DNA of 64,000 bases from Mesorhizobium sp. NZP2077 (lineage in GTDB: Bacteria; Pseudomonadota; Alphaproteobacteria; Rhizobiales; Rhizobiaceae). Made by a program: the position numbers and the translations under genes. A model generated the notes under the pieces. That model saw nothing but the letters and a program-made list of their open reading frames with translations. It searched no databases and was not told where the DNA came from. The stretch is taken from contig NZ_CP051293.1 of assembly GCF_013170805.1 (NCBI RefSeq), positions 3,602,001-3,666,000 of the forward strand. The letters run 5' to 3'. Shown here piece after piece: positions 25,924-34,558 of the stretch; position 1 is the first letter of the stretch, and each line of letters starts with the position of its first letter.

Positions 25924-26538
25924 ATGACCGACATCGACAATAAGGACGAAGAGCGCCATCGCGCCAAGATGGCCAAGCGCAAGGCGGTGCAGGACGCCGA
26001 GGTGGCGAGCAAGACGGTCGAGAAGGGTCTGCTCATCGTCAACACCGGCCCGGGCAAGGGCAAGACGACGGCCGCCTTCGGCCTGGCGCTGCGGATGCTC
26101 GGCTATGGCAAGCGCGTCGGTGTCGTCCAGTTCATCAAGGGCAAATGGCACACTGGCGAGAAGGATGCGTTTGCCGCCTTCGGTGATCGTGTCGTCTGGC
26201 ACGCGATGGGCGAGGGTTTTACCTGGGAGACACAGGATCTGAGGCGCGACATCGCCGCGGCGCAAGCTGCCTGGGCCAAGGCGCTGGAGTTGATCGCCGA
26301 TCCGTCGATCAGTCTTGTCGTGCTCGACGAGCTCAACATCGCGTTGCGCTACGATTATCTTGACCTCGAAGAAGTGGTCGCTGCGCTGAAAGCGCGGCGC
26401 GAAGGCCTGCATGTTGTCGTCACCGGCCGCAATGCCAAGCCGGCCCTGGTCGAGGCCGCGGATCTGGTCACCGAGATGGGCGTGACCAAACACCATTTTT
26501 CGGCAGGCGTGAAAGCACAGCAGGGGATCGAGTTCTAG
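25924..26538 (+). CDS. cobO: Corrinoid adenosyltransferase
   Basis: 204 residues, with P-loop NTGPGKGKTTAAFG (residues 40-53), the hallmark of the CobO/CobA type. It transfers the 5'-deoxyadenosyl group from ATP to cob(I)yrinic acid a,c-diamide or cobinamide. It begins two bases after cobU. Its TAG stop shares the CTAG palindrome at 26535-26538 with the stop of the convergent cobD gene. Confidence 0.95.
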   Translation: MTDIDNKDEERHRAKMAKRKAVQDAEVASKTVEKGLLIVNTGPGKGKTTAAFGLALRMLGYGKRVGVVQFIKGKWHTGEKDAFAAFGDRVVWHAMGEGFTWETQDLRRDIAAAQAAWAKALELIADPSISLVVLDELNIALRYDYLDLEEVVAALKARREGLHVVVTGRNAKPALVEAADLVTEMGVTKHHFSAGVKAQQGIEF

Positions 26539-27509
26539 AACACCAGAACCGCGATCACCGAAACAACAGCGAATAGCGCGATCAGCAGATAATCGGCGAC
26601 GCGGTAGAGTTTCAGCGCCCGCCTGATGTCGCCGCTGTCGACGTCGCGTCGGCCGCCTTCGCCCATGAAGACGTCGTCGACCACGATGCCGCCATAGCTG
26701 CGTGGCCCGGCGAGCGCCAGGCCAAGCGCGCCGGCCATGGCGGCTTCCGGCCAGCCGGCATTGGGTGAGCGGTGCTTTTTCGCGTCGCGCCACACCGCTT
26801 GCCGGGCGCTGCGGGGATCTGCATCCTTGACCAGAAAAGCCGCCAGCACGATCAGCAGCGCCGTCAGCCTCGACGCCGGCAGGTTGATCCAGTCGTCGAA
26901 GCGTGCGGCTGCCCAGCCGAAGGCTTCGTGACGCGGGGTACGGTGGCCGATCATCGAATCGGCGGTGTTGGCGGCCTTGTAGGCAGCGCCTCCGGCCAAT
27001 CCGCCGACGCCGGTCCAGAAGGCGGGGGCGACGATGCCGTCGGAAAAATTCTCGGCCAGGCTTTCGATCGCCGCGCGGCAGACGGCGGCGCGGTCGAGCG
27101 CTTCGGGATCGCGGCCGACGATTCGCGAGACGGCGACACGGCCCATGGCGAGGCCGCCCGAGTCCAGCGCGTCGGCAACGGCCTCGACATGGTCGTAGAG
27201 GCTCTTCTGCGACAGAAGCGATGTCCCCAGAAGGGCGGCGATGAATAGGCCGAACGGAACGAACCAAAGCAGGACAAGCTGCAAGCAAAGGCCGATCACC
27301 GCCGGCACGAGCACGATGATCAGCAGCGCCTGGACACCGCGTTGGTGACGCAGGGCGTCGGGATCAGTGGCGCGGTTGAGCCTGCGATCGAGAAAGGATA
27401 TCAGCCTGCCGAACCACGTCACCGGATGGCCGATGGCGCGGAACAGCCAGTCCGGGTAACCGAGGGCGAATTCGACGGCCAATGACAGGAAAGCGATCAG
27501 GACTGACAT
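26535..27509 (-). CDS. cobD: Adenosylcobinamide-phosphate synthase
   Basis: 324 residues from ATG 27509, giving the conserved start with GYPDWLFRAIGHPVTWFGRL. It is a polytopic CbiB/CobD protein that attaches aminopropanol (phosphate) to adenosylcobyric acid in the inner membrane. SLAENFSDGIVAPAFW and the GWPEAAMAGALG region are typical. It is transcribed against cobO and divergently from cobC, and its start codon overlaps the cobC start codon (CATG at 27507-27510). A longer 359-codon reading runs into cobC and is rejected. Confidence 0.93.
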   Translation of the reverse strand: MSVLIAFLSLAVEFALGYPDWLFRAIGHPVTWFGRLISFLDRRLNRATDPDALRHQRGVQALLIIVLVPAVIGLCLQLVLLWFVPFGLFIAALLGTSLLSQKSLYDHVEAVADALDSGGLAMGRVAVSRIVGRDPEALDRAAVCRAAIESLAENFSDGIVAPAFWTGVGGLAGGAAYKAANTADSMIGHRTPRHEAFGWAAARFDDWINLPASRLTALLIVLAAFLVKDADPRSARQAVWRDAKKHRSPNAGWPEAAMAGALGLALAGPRSYGGIVVDDVFMGEGGRRDVDSGDIRRALKLYRVADYLLIALFAVVSVIAVLVF

Positions 27510-28554
27510 GAAGCTTCTTGATGGAGCGGTGGACCATGGTGGAAGTCTTGGCCGGGCGAGGGTGCTTTTCCCCAACGCCGTGCTGCCTTTCGTCGACCTC
27601 TCGACTGGTATCAACCCGCACTCCTATCCGCTTTTCGACCTGCCCGCCACCTCGCTGTCGCGATTGCCGGAAGCCGGGCGCGGGCGCGAGCTGACCGAAA
27701 TCGCGGCAAGCACCTATGGCGCGCCGTCGCCAGCCAATGTCGTCGCGGCGCCCGGCACGCAGATCCTGCTGCCGCGCGTGGCCTCGCTGGTCAGGCCCGG
27801 CAAGGCATTGGTGCTGGGGCCGACCTATGCCGAACATGCCCGCGCAGCGGCGATTGCCGGGCATCAGGTGGGCGAAATCGGCGATTTTGCGGCGCTGGCA
27901 GGTGCCGACGTTGCTATCATCGTCAATCCGAACAATCCCGATGGCCGCGTCATCGAGCGCGACCGGCTGCTGGCGCTGGCCGCCGGGCTGCGCGCAAAAG
28001 GCGGGCTGCTGGTCATCGACGAGGCCTTCATGGATGTCGGCCCGCGCCAGCACAGCCTCGCCGGTGATGTCGACCAGGGCGGCATCGTCGTGCTGCGCTC
28101 GTTCGGCAAGTTCTTCGGCCTGGCCGGCCTGCGGCTTGGCTTCGCGCTGTCCGATGCCTCGACAGTCCAACAGCTGGAGACGCAACTCGGCCCATGGGCC
28201 GTCGCCGGTCCGGCGCTCGAGTATGGAATCCGCGCGCTTGCCGATATCGGCTGGCAGGACGCGATGCGGGCATCGCTTGCCGAGGCAGCCGCGCGGCTCG
28301 ACGAACTGTTCGCCCGTTTCGGCGTGTCCGTCGCGGGCGGCACCACATTGTTCCGTTATCTCAGCCTGCCGGATGCAGCCGGCCTGTTTTCGGCACTTGG
28401 CGAACGCGGCGCCCTGCTTCGGCATTTCTCCGACCGGCCGCATGTCCTGCGCGCCGGTCTGCCGGGGAGTCAGGAGGAATGGCAGCGGCTCGAATCCGCC
28501 CTTGCCGAATGGGCGGCGCGGCGCGAGGATCGATCAAAGGGTTCAAGAAAATGA
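27508..28554 (+). CDS. cobC: Threonine-phosphate decarboxylase
   Basis: 348 residues, class I/II PLP fold. NPNNPDGRV and the PLP-lysine motif SFGKFFGLAGLRLGF (Lys201) place it with CobC/CobD decarboxylases, which supply (R)-1-amino-2-propanol phosphate for the nucleotide loop. CAGGAC upstream is a plausible ribosome site. It is coupled to the following phosphatase-like gene by ATGA (28551-28554). Confidence 0.92.
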   Translation: MKLLDGAVDHGGSLGRARVLFPNAVLPFVDLSTGINPHSYPLFDLPATSLSRLPEAGRGRELTEIAASTYGAPSPANVVAAPGTQILLPRVASLVRPGKALVLGPTYAEHARAAAIAGHQVGEIGDFAALAGADVAIIVNPNNPDGRVIERDRLLALAAGLRAKGGLLVIDEAFMDVGPRQHSLAGDVDQGGIVVLRSFGKFFGLAGLRLGFALSDASTVQQLETQLGPWAVAGPALEYGIRALADIGWQDAMRASLAEAAARLDELFARFGVSVAGGTTLFRYLSLPDAAGLFSALGERGALLRHFSDRPHVLRAGLPGSQEEWQRLESALAEWAARREDRSKGSRK

Positions 28555-29060
28555 TCCATGTCTGCTCGCTGGCGAAGATCGAGGAAACGGTGGCAAGGAC
28601 GGGTGCCGACCGGGTGCTGTCGCTGCTCTCCGCCGGAACGGAGGTGGTTCGCCCGGCCTCGATTTCGAGGGAAAACCATTTGCATCTGGTCATGCACGAC
28701 ATCGCGGTGGCGCAGGACGGCATGACCATGCCGGGCGAGGAGCATGTCCGTAATCTGCTCGATTTCGCGCGCCGCTGGGATCGAGCAAAGCCGATGGTGG
28801 TGCATTGCTATGCCGGCATCAGCCGCTCGACCGCCTCGGCCTATATCATCGCCGCCGCACTCTCGCCAAAACGTGACGAGGCCGAACTGGCGCAGACATT
28901 GCGGGCGCTGTCGCCTTCGGCGACACCCAATCCGCGCCTGATCGCGGTGGCCGACGCTCTGCTTGAGCGCAATGGCCGCATGATCGAGGCGATTCAGTCG
29001 ATCGGGCGCGGTGCCGATGCATTCGAAGGCACTCCGTTCGCGCTGAGGATCGATAGTTAG
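28551..29060 (+). CDS. Protein tyrosine/dual-specificity phosphatase-like protein
   Basis: 169 residues from ATG 28551, overlapping the cobC stop. The signature HCYAGISRST (His85, Cys86, Arg92) is the HCx5R phosphatase loop, and Asp50 in VMHDIA is a candidate general acid. It is an intracellular enzyme without signal peptide. Coupling to cobC suggests a link to cobalamin synthesis, perhaps dephosphorylating a phosphorylated intermediate, although the family usually acts on proteins. Substrate unknown. Confidence 0.85.
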   Translation: MIHVCSLAKIEETVARTGADRVLSLLSAGTEVVRPASISRENHLHLVMHDIAVAQDGMTMPGEEHVRNLLDFARRWDRAKPMVVHCYAGISRSTASAYIIAAALSPKRDEAELAQTLRALSPSATPNPRLIAVADALLERNGRMIEAIQSIGRGADAFEGTPFALRIDS

Positions 29061-29064
29061 GCGG

Positions 29065-29868
29065 CTACTTCAGCCACTCGGCGAGCTTCGCCTTGCGCAC
29101 ATCCCTGAGCAGGCTGATGAAGCCGTCGGCTTGATGCTCTGCCGTCAGCCTACCTTTTTCCGCAGTCGCGATGCTGGCGTCGCCGACCACGCCGTTCGGG
29201 TTGAGATCGCTGGCGATCCAGGCGAAGGCGTGGGTGCCGGTGTGGCGCAGCAGCGCGAATTCCTTCTCGGCCTTGGCGACATTGGAAACGAAATTGTCGG
29301 CCTTGCCCATGTCAACCAGATCCGGGCGGAAATGCAGCATCAAGGACGTCTCGACATCGCCGCCATGGATGCCGTGACGGTCCTCGAGCTCGGTGTACAT
29401 GCCGGCCGGGCGGCCAAAGCGCTGCCAGCTGGTCTTTACCGCCAGCATCTTTTCGCGCACGCGCAATTCACGCGTGATGATGCCCATGATCTCTTCATTG
29501 CCGCCGTGCGAGTTGACGACGACGAGCTTGCGCACGCCGGCGTGCGCGATCGACAGGCCAAGCTCGGTCCAGGCGTCGACCAGCGTCGTTGCCGGCAAAG
29601 TGAGGGTGCCCGGCGCGTGCAGATGCTCGTTCGACTTGCCGACCGCCTGGACCGGCAGGATGCGAATGTCGAGATCGTCGGGCAGACGGGCGATCACGGT
29701 GTCGAGCATGCCGTTCATGATCGAGGTGTCGGTCGAGACCGGCAGATGTGGTCCGTGCTGCTCGATCGCCGCCACCGGCAGAACGGCGATCGTCGCCTCC
29801 GGATCGATCGAGGCATATTCGGTGGTCCGGTAGTCGCCCCACCAGGCGCGTCTTTTCGCTACGGTCAT
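29065..29868 (-). CDS. Creatininase-family amidohydrolase
   Basis: 267 residues. Metal-binding motifs EQHGPHLP (Glu36, His38), Asp47, and VVNSHGGNEE (His121) plus a downstream GGDVETS Glu are those of creatininase/MftE-type Mn/Zn amidohydrolases, which open small cyclic amides or act on formamides. It is followed upstream on the same strand by a RidA gene and lies divergent from an ABC/amidohydrolase operon, suggesting a shared nitrogen-compound pathway. True substrate not creatinine-proven. Confidence 0.88.
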   Translation of the reverse strand: MTVAKRRAWWGDYRTTEYASIDPEATIAVLPVAAIEQHGPHLPVSTDTSIMNGMLDTVIARLPDDLDIRILPVQAVGKSNEHLHAPGTLTLPATTLVDAWTELGLSIAHAGVRKLVVVNSHGGNEEIMGIITRELRVREKMLAVKTSWQRFGRPAGMYTELEDRHGIHGGDVETSLMLHFRPDLVDMGKADNFVSNVAKAEKEFALLRHTGTHAFAWIASDLNPNGVVGDASIATAEKGRLTAEHQADGFISLLRDVRKAKLAEWLK

Positions 29869-29923
29869 GTCATGCCTCTTGAATGGTTAGGGGAGACCTA
29901 GCGCGGCGCTGGCAGCCTGTCGA

Positions 29924-30307
29924 TCACCCGGCCGCGATGGCCTCGACCTCGACCTTGAATTCGGGTCGGGCAAAACCGCTGACGATCATCAGCGTCGAGG
30001 CCGGCGCCGGGCTCGAAAACAGCCGGTCGCGGACATCCATATAGGGGCGCAGATGCGCTCGGTCGGTGACATAGGCGTTGATGCGAACGACATCCCCGAG
30101 CCCCAGTCCCGCTTCTGCGAGGATCGCCTCGATGTTGCGGAAGCAGAGCTCGGCCTGCGCGCCGGCGTCCTCGGGAATCTGGTCGTCCGCCGTGATCGCC
30201 ACCTGGCCGGAGCACATCACCAGCCGCTTGCCCGGCGGCACCTCGACGCCGTGGCTGTAGCGGGCAAAAGGCGGCTTGATCGACTTCGGGGCGAGGAATC
30301 TGAACAT
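29924..30307 (-). CDS. RidA/YjgF-family enamine/imine deaminase
   Basis: 127 residues, normal for the family. VVRINAYVTD and the final EVEAIAAG block mark the RidA trimer interface and active site, although the catalytic Arg position should be checked. It hydrolyses reactive enamines or imines released by PLP or oxidase enzymes. In pyrimidine-type catabolism RidA-like proteins remove aminoacrylate; that is a plausible job here, next to creatininase-like and cytosine-deaminase-like genes. Confidence 0.87.
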   Translation of the reverse strand: MFRFLAPKSIKPPFARYSHGVEVPPGKRLVMCSGQVAITADDQIPEDAGAQAELCFRNIEAILAEAGLGLGDVVRINAYVTDRAHLRPYMDVRDRLFSSPAPASTLMIVSGFARPEFKVEVEAIAAG

Positions 30308-30495
30308 GGCAATCTCCTGGATATCGCCAGCCTAAGGCGGGATGCGTTACAGCTTCAAGATGGCGGTGCATGTTGCCCGTGCGATTGTGGACAGGCGTTC
30401 AAAAAATAGGCACGATGCCTCCGGTGCAGCACGACCTTTCCGGCTTTCGCAGATGGCTGTGGTGCAGGCGGGCGGGTCCCGGCGCGAGACGCCGG

Positions 30496-30511
30496 TGGCA
30501 TGTGTCTTGCT
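30496..30511 (+). promoter_or_regulatory. Sigma-54 (-24/-12) promoter
   Basis: TGGCATGTGTCTTGCT matches TGGCACG-N4-TTGCW with one deviation in the -24 block. Predicted transcription start is near 30522, about 50 bases before the ATG at 30573. Three GGTGCA motifs at 30365, 30423 and 30461 resemble NtrC half-sites, without full palindromes. Confidence 0.75.
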
Positions 30512-30572
30512 TCTTGAATCTTTGGTGTCGAGCCTGGCGCGTGGCGCCGGAGCAAACAGAGGGTGGTTGTCG

Positions 30573-31577
30573 ATGTACGCAAAACAGAAGATCTCGGTCG
30601 CGGTGGTGGCCTTGCTGGCAGCCAGCACGCTGGGTGCCGCGGCGAATGAAAAAGTCACCTTCGGCACCAACTGGTTGGCCGAGCCGGAACATGGCGGCTA
30701 CTACCAGGCCGTGGCGGACGGTACCTATGCCGCCTGCGGCCTCGACGTCACCATCATGCAGGGCGGCCCGCAGGTCAGCGGGCGGCCGATGCTTTTGGCC
30801 GGCAAGATCGACTTCTACATGGGCGGCAATCTGCTGTCGGCCTTCGATGCCGTCCAGCAAGGCATTCCGATGCGCGTGGTGGCCGCAGACTTCCAGAAGG
30901 ACCCGCAGGTCATCATGTCCCATCCCGGCGAAGGGCTGGACAAGTGGGAGGATCTCAAGAACGCCGACCAGTATATTCTGGGTGACGAAGGCGTGCAGAC
31001 ATTCTTCCAGTGGATGGTCACGGCGCTCGGCTTCGACGCCGCCAAGCGCGCGCCTTACACCTACAACACCGCTCCTTTCATCGCCAACAAGAAGTCGATC
31101 CAGCAGGGCTACGTCACCTCCGAGCCGTTCGCGGTCAAGAAGGAAGGCGGCTTCGTGCCGAACCAGTTCCTGCTCGCCGACTATGGCTGGGATACCTATT
31201 CGACAACGATCGAGGTGATGCAGGACACGATCGACAAGAAGCCGGAGGTCGTCCAGTGCTTCGTCGATGGCTCGGCCAAGGGCTGGTACAAATACCTCTA
31301 CGGCGACAACAAGGCCGCCAACGACATGATCAAGAAAGACAATCCTGACATGAGCGACGACCAGATCGCCTTCTCGATCGAGCAGATGAAGAAGTTCGGC
31401 CTTGCCGATTCCGGTGACACCGAGAAGCTCGGCATCGGCGCCATGACCGATGCGCGCATCAAGAGTTTCTACGACAAGATGGTCAAGGCCAAGGTCACAC
31501 CTGAAGGCATCGACATCACCAAGGGCTACACGTTGGCCTTCGTCAACAAGGGCGTCGGGCTCGACCTGAAGAAATAG
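30573..31577 (+). CDS. ABC transporter substrate-binding protein, NMT1/THI5-like
   Basis: 334 residues, signal peptide ending near ALLAASTLGAAA. The mature protein has the NMT1/THI5-like fold, with FGTNWLAEPEHGGYYQAVAD as opening, the family used for pyrimidine, hydroxymethylpyrimidine and related heterocycle uptake. A GAGGG ribosome site precedes ATG 30573. It is first in the operon with ATPase and permease, under a probable sigma-54 promoter. Ligand unknown. Confidence 0.9.
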   Translation: MYAKQKISVAVVALLAASTLGAAANEKVTFGTNWLAEPEHGGYYQAVADGTYAACGLDVTIMQGGPQVSGRPMLLAGKIDFYMGGNLLSAFDAVQQGIPMRVVAADFQKDPQVIMSHPGEGLDKWEDLKNADQYILGDEGVQTFFQWMVTALGFDAAKRAPYTYNTAPFIANKKSIQQGYVTSEPFAVKKEGGFVPNQFLLADYGWDTYSTTIEVMQDTIDKKPEVVQCFVDGSAKGWYKYLYGDNKAANDMIKKDNPDMSDDQIAFSIEQMKKFGLADSGDTEKLGIGAMTDARIKSFYDKMVKAKVTPEGIDITKGYTLAFVNKGVGLDLKK

Positions 31578-31589
31578 GCCAGCCTGGGC

Positions 31590-32414
31590 ATGATAGGGGA
31601 AAAGGTGGCGCGAGCGCCGGCATCGGACGTCGCTCCGACCTTGCTCGCGCTGCGCGGCGTCGGCAAGGTGTTTTCCAACGGCGTGACGGCGCTGAGTGAT
31701 GTCGACCTGACCATCCGGGAAGGCGATTTCCTCAGCCTGCTCGGGCCGTCCGGCTGCGGCAAGTCGACCGCACTGCGGCTGATCGCCGGCCTGTCGACGC
31801 CGACCTCCGGCGTGCTCGACTGGCGCGGCGGCGGTTCGCTCGACCGTGCCAATATCGGCTTCGTCTTCCAGGAGCCGACGCTGCTGCCCTGGGCCAGCGT
31901 CTTCGACAATGTCTGGCTGCCGCTCAGGCTGAAAGGCATTTCCCGCGCCAAGGCGGCGCCAGCGATCACGCAGATGCTGGCGCGGGTGCACCTGACCGGT
32001 TTCGAGGACGCCGTGCCGCGCGAACTGTCGGGTGGCATGAAGATGCGCGTGTCGATCGCGCGCGCCATGGTCACCAAGCCGCGCGTGCTGTTGATGGACG
32101 AGCCGTTCGCGGCACTGGACGAGATCACCCGCTTCAAGCTCAACAATGATCTGCTGGAGCTTTGGCAGGACGAGCGCTTCACCGTTGTCTTCGTCACCCA
32201 CAGCGTCTTTGAAAGCGTGTTCCTTTCCAACCGCGTCGTCGTCATGGCGGCGCGACCGGGCCGGGTCTTCGACGAACTCGCCATCGAGGCGTCCTATCCG
32301 CGCGATGAGGTGTTTCGCACCTCGCCGGACTATGCGGCCCTGTGCCGGCAGGCCTCGGACGTGTTGGTCACTGCCATCAATTCAACAGCAGGCGCGCATC
32401 ATGACGGCCATTGA
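31590..32414 (+). CDS. ABC transporter ATP-binding protein
   Basis: 274 residues. Walker A GPSGCGKST, signature LSGGM and Walker B LLMDEPFAALD are intact. SsuB/TauB-like family that pairs with NMT1-type binding proteins. It lies 12 bases after the binding-protein gene and overlaps the permease start by 14 bases. Energises import of a small organic solute. Confidence 0.93.
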   Translation: MIGEKVARAPASDVAPTLLALRGVGKVFSNGVTALSDVDLTIREGDFLSLLGPSGCGKSTALRLIAGLSTPTSGVLDWRGGGSLDRANIGFVFQEPTLLPWASVFDNVWLPLRLKGISRAKAAPAITQMLARVHLTGFEDAVPRELSGGMKMRVSIARAMVTKPRVLLMDEPFAALDEITRFKLNNDLLELWQDERFTVVFVTHSVFESVFLSNRVVVMAARPGRVFDELAIEASYPRDEVFRTSPDYAALCRQASDVLVTAINSTAGAHHDGH

Positions 32415-33252
32415 CGAGCAGGTGCTCCAACTCGATCCCGAGGAAGCGCGGCGCGTGCGCCAGGAACAGTTTGAACGGATCGGCCGCTGGGTTCTGCCGC
32501 TGGCGATCATGATCCTGGCGATCTGCCTGTGGGACCGCATCTGTGTCTGGAACGAGATCCCGCAATACATCCTGCCGCGCCCCGGCTTGGTGTTGCAGAC
32601 ACTCTTCAACGACGCCGGCCTGCTGTTCTCCTCGCTGCTGGTCACCTTGCGCATCACCTTCCTCAGCCTGGCTTTGGCTGTCATCGGCGGCGTCGGTCTG
32701 TCGGTGCTGTTCACGCAATCGAAATGGGTCGAGATGTCGTTCTTCCCGTTCGCCATCGTGCTGCAGGTGACGCCGATCGTGGCGATCTTTCCGCTGATCA
32801 ACATCTATGTGAACAACCAGACGACCAAGCTTCTGCTGTGCGCCTGGATCGTCGCCTTCTTTCCGATCCTGTCCAACACCACGCTTGGTCTCAACTCCGT
32901 CGACCGCAATCTGCGCGACCTGTTCAAGCTCAATGGCGCGACGCGCTGGCAGCAGCTGCGCTATCTCCGACTGCCGGCGGCGATGCCGTATTTCCTCGGC
33001 GGGTTGAAGATCGCCGGCGGCCTGTCGCTGATCGGCGCCGTCGTGGCGGAGTTCGTCGCCGGCACCACCGGCCAGTCGTCGGGGCTCGCCTCCCGCATCA
33101 TCGAGGCCGGCTATCGGCTCAACGCGCCAAGGCTGTTCGCGGCGCTGTTCCTGATCTCGCTGACCGGCATCCTGATCTTCCTCGTGCTGTCGCTGATCTC
33201 GCATCTCATTTTGCGGCGCTGGCACGAGAGCGCACTGAAGCAGGAGCGGTAG
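32401..33252 (+). CDS. ABC transporter permease
   Basis: 283 residues from ATG 32401, with a long N-terminal soluble lead (about 28 residues) then about six transmembrane helices. The EAA loop for ATPase docking is around residues 180-200 (DLFKLNGATRWQQL). BPD_transp_1-type permease of the SsuC family, forming the channel with the ATPase encoded upstream. Confidence 0.92.
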   Translation: MTAIDEQVLQLDPEEARRVRQEQFERIGRWVLPLAIMILAICLWDRICVWNEIPQYILPRPGLVLQTLFNDAGLLFSSLLVTLRITFLSLALAVIGGVGLSVLFTQSKWVEMSFFPFAIVLQVTPIVAIFPLINIYVNNQTTKLLLCAWIVAFFPILSNTTLGLNSVDRNLRDLFKLNGATRWQQLRYLRLPAAMPYFLGGLKIAGGLSLIGAVVAEFVAGTTGQSSGLASRIIEAGYRLNAPRLFAALFLISLTGILIFLVLSLISHLILRRWHESALKQER

Positions 33253-33256
33253 TGCC

Positions 33257-34558
33257 TTGATTCCAGACTCAGCTTCATACCGGCTCGCCAATGCCCGTCT
33301 TCACGCATCGCTGACGCCGGGGCTCGCTGCGGCCTATGACGGGGATGGCTTTGCGCTGCTCGACATCACTGTCGCAGATGGCAAGATCGCGGGCATTGCC
33401 GCACATGATCGGGCAGGGGCACCAGCCGATGCCATCGACCTTGCCGGCCGCATCGTTCTGCCCTGCTTCGTCGACTGCCACACCCATATCGACAAGGGTC
33501 ATATCTGGCCGCGAAAGCCCAATCCCGATGGCACCTTCATGGGTGCGCTCAATGCCGCGGGCGCCGATCGCGTCGCACGCTGGGGCGCCGAGGATCTTGC
33601 CAAGCGCATGGATTTTTCGCTGCGCTCGGCCTATGCGCATGGCACGAGGGCGCTGCGCACCCATCTCGACAGCGTCGCGCCGCAGGAGGAAATCTCCTGG
33701 CCGGTGTTCGAAACGATGCGCGAGACATGGCGCGGCCGCATCGAATTGCAGGGCGCCTGCCTGCTCGGCATCGAGGGCGTGCGCGACAAGAAATGGTTCG
33801 ACAGGCTGGCGAAACGGGTGGCTGCGGCCAAAGGTGTGCTCGGCGTCGTCACTTACATGGTGCCGGACCTGGAGGAGTTGCTTGACCATGTCTTCGCGCA
33901 GGCGATCAAACATGGGCTCGACCTCGATTTCCACGCCGACGAGACCGACGACGTCGCGGCGATCTCGTTGAAGAAGATCGCCGAGGCGGCACTCTGGAGC
34001 GGCTTCGAGGGCAATATCCTTGTCGGCCATTGCTGCTCGCTGGCGCGGCAGCCCGATCTCGAGGTGCTGGACACGCTGGACAAGGTGGCGAAAGCCGGGC
34101 TGGCGGTGGTGTCACTGCCGATGTGCAATCTCTATCTGCAGGATCGCCGCTCCGATCAGACCACGCCGCGCTGGCGTGGCGTGACGCTGCTGCACGAGAT
34201 GAAGGCGAGGGGCATTCCGGTGGCGGTTGCTTCCGACAACACGCGCGATCCTTTCTACGCCTATGGCGACCTCGACATGCTGGAGGTCTACCGCATGGCG
34301 ACGCGCATCCTGCATTTCGACCATCCGGTCGCCGACTGGCCGCAAGCGGTGACCGCGACCCCGGCCAAGGTGATGCGGGTCGACGGTTTCGGCACTCTTG
34401 CCGCAGGCGGCGATGCCGATTTCATCCTATTCAAAGGTCGAAGCTGGACCGAATTGCTGTCGCGGCCCGAATCGGATCGCATCGTCGTGCGCGCCGGGCG
34501 CGCGATCGACCGGCAATTGCCCGACTATGCCGAACTCGACGAACTGATGGTGGAATGA
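33257..34558 (+). CDS. Cytosine deaminase-like amidohydrolase
   Basis: 433 residues from a TTG start at 33257. HTHID (His75, His77) is the N-terminal metal site, then DFHADETDD, GHCCSL and ASDNTRDPFYAYGDLDML in the order seen in CodA-type deaminases and in creatinine deaminases. It removes ammonia from cytosine or related ring compounds. Four bases after the permease, so probably acts on the imported compound. Substrate could be cytosine, isocytosine, creatinine or an unknown heterocycle. Confidence 0.85.
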   Translation: MIPDSASYRLANARLHASLTPGLAAAYDGDGFALLDITVADGKIAGIAAHDRAGAPADAIDLAGRIVLPCFVDCHTHIDKGHIWPRKPNPDGTFMGALNAAGADRVARWGAEDLAKRMDFSLRSAYAHGTRALRTHLDSVAPQEEISWPVFETMRETWRGRIELQGACLLGIEGVRDKKWFDRLAKRVAAAKGVLGVVTYMVPDLEELLDHVFAQAIKHGLDLDFHADETDDVAAISLKKIAEAALWSGFEGNILVGHCCSLARQPDLEVLDTLDKVAKAGLAVVSLPMCNLYLQDRRSDQTTPRWRGVTLLHEMKARGIPVAVASDNTRDPFYAYGDLDMLEVYRMATRILHFDHPVADWPQAVTATPAKVMRVDGFGTLAAGGDADFILFKGRSWTELLSRPESDRIVVRAGRAIDRQLPDYAELDELMVE

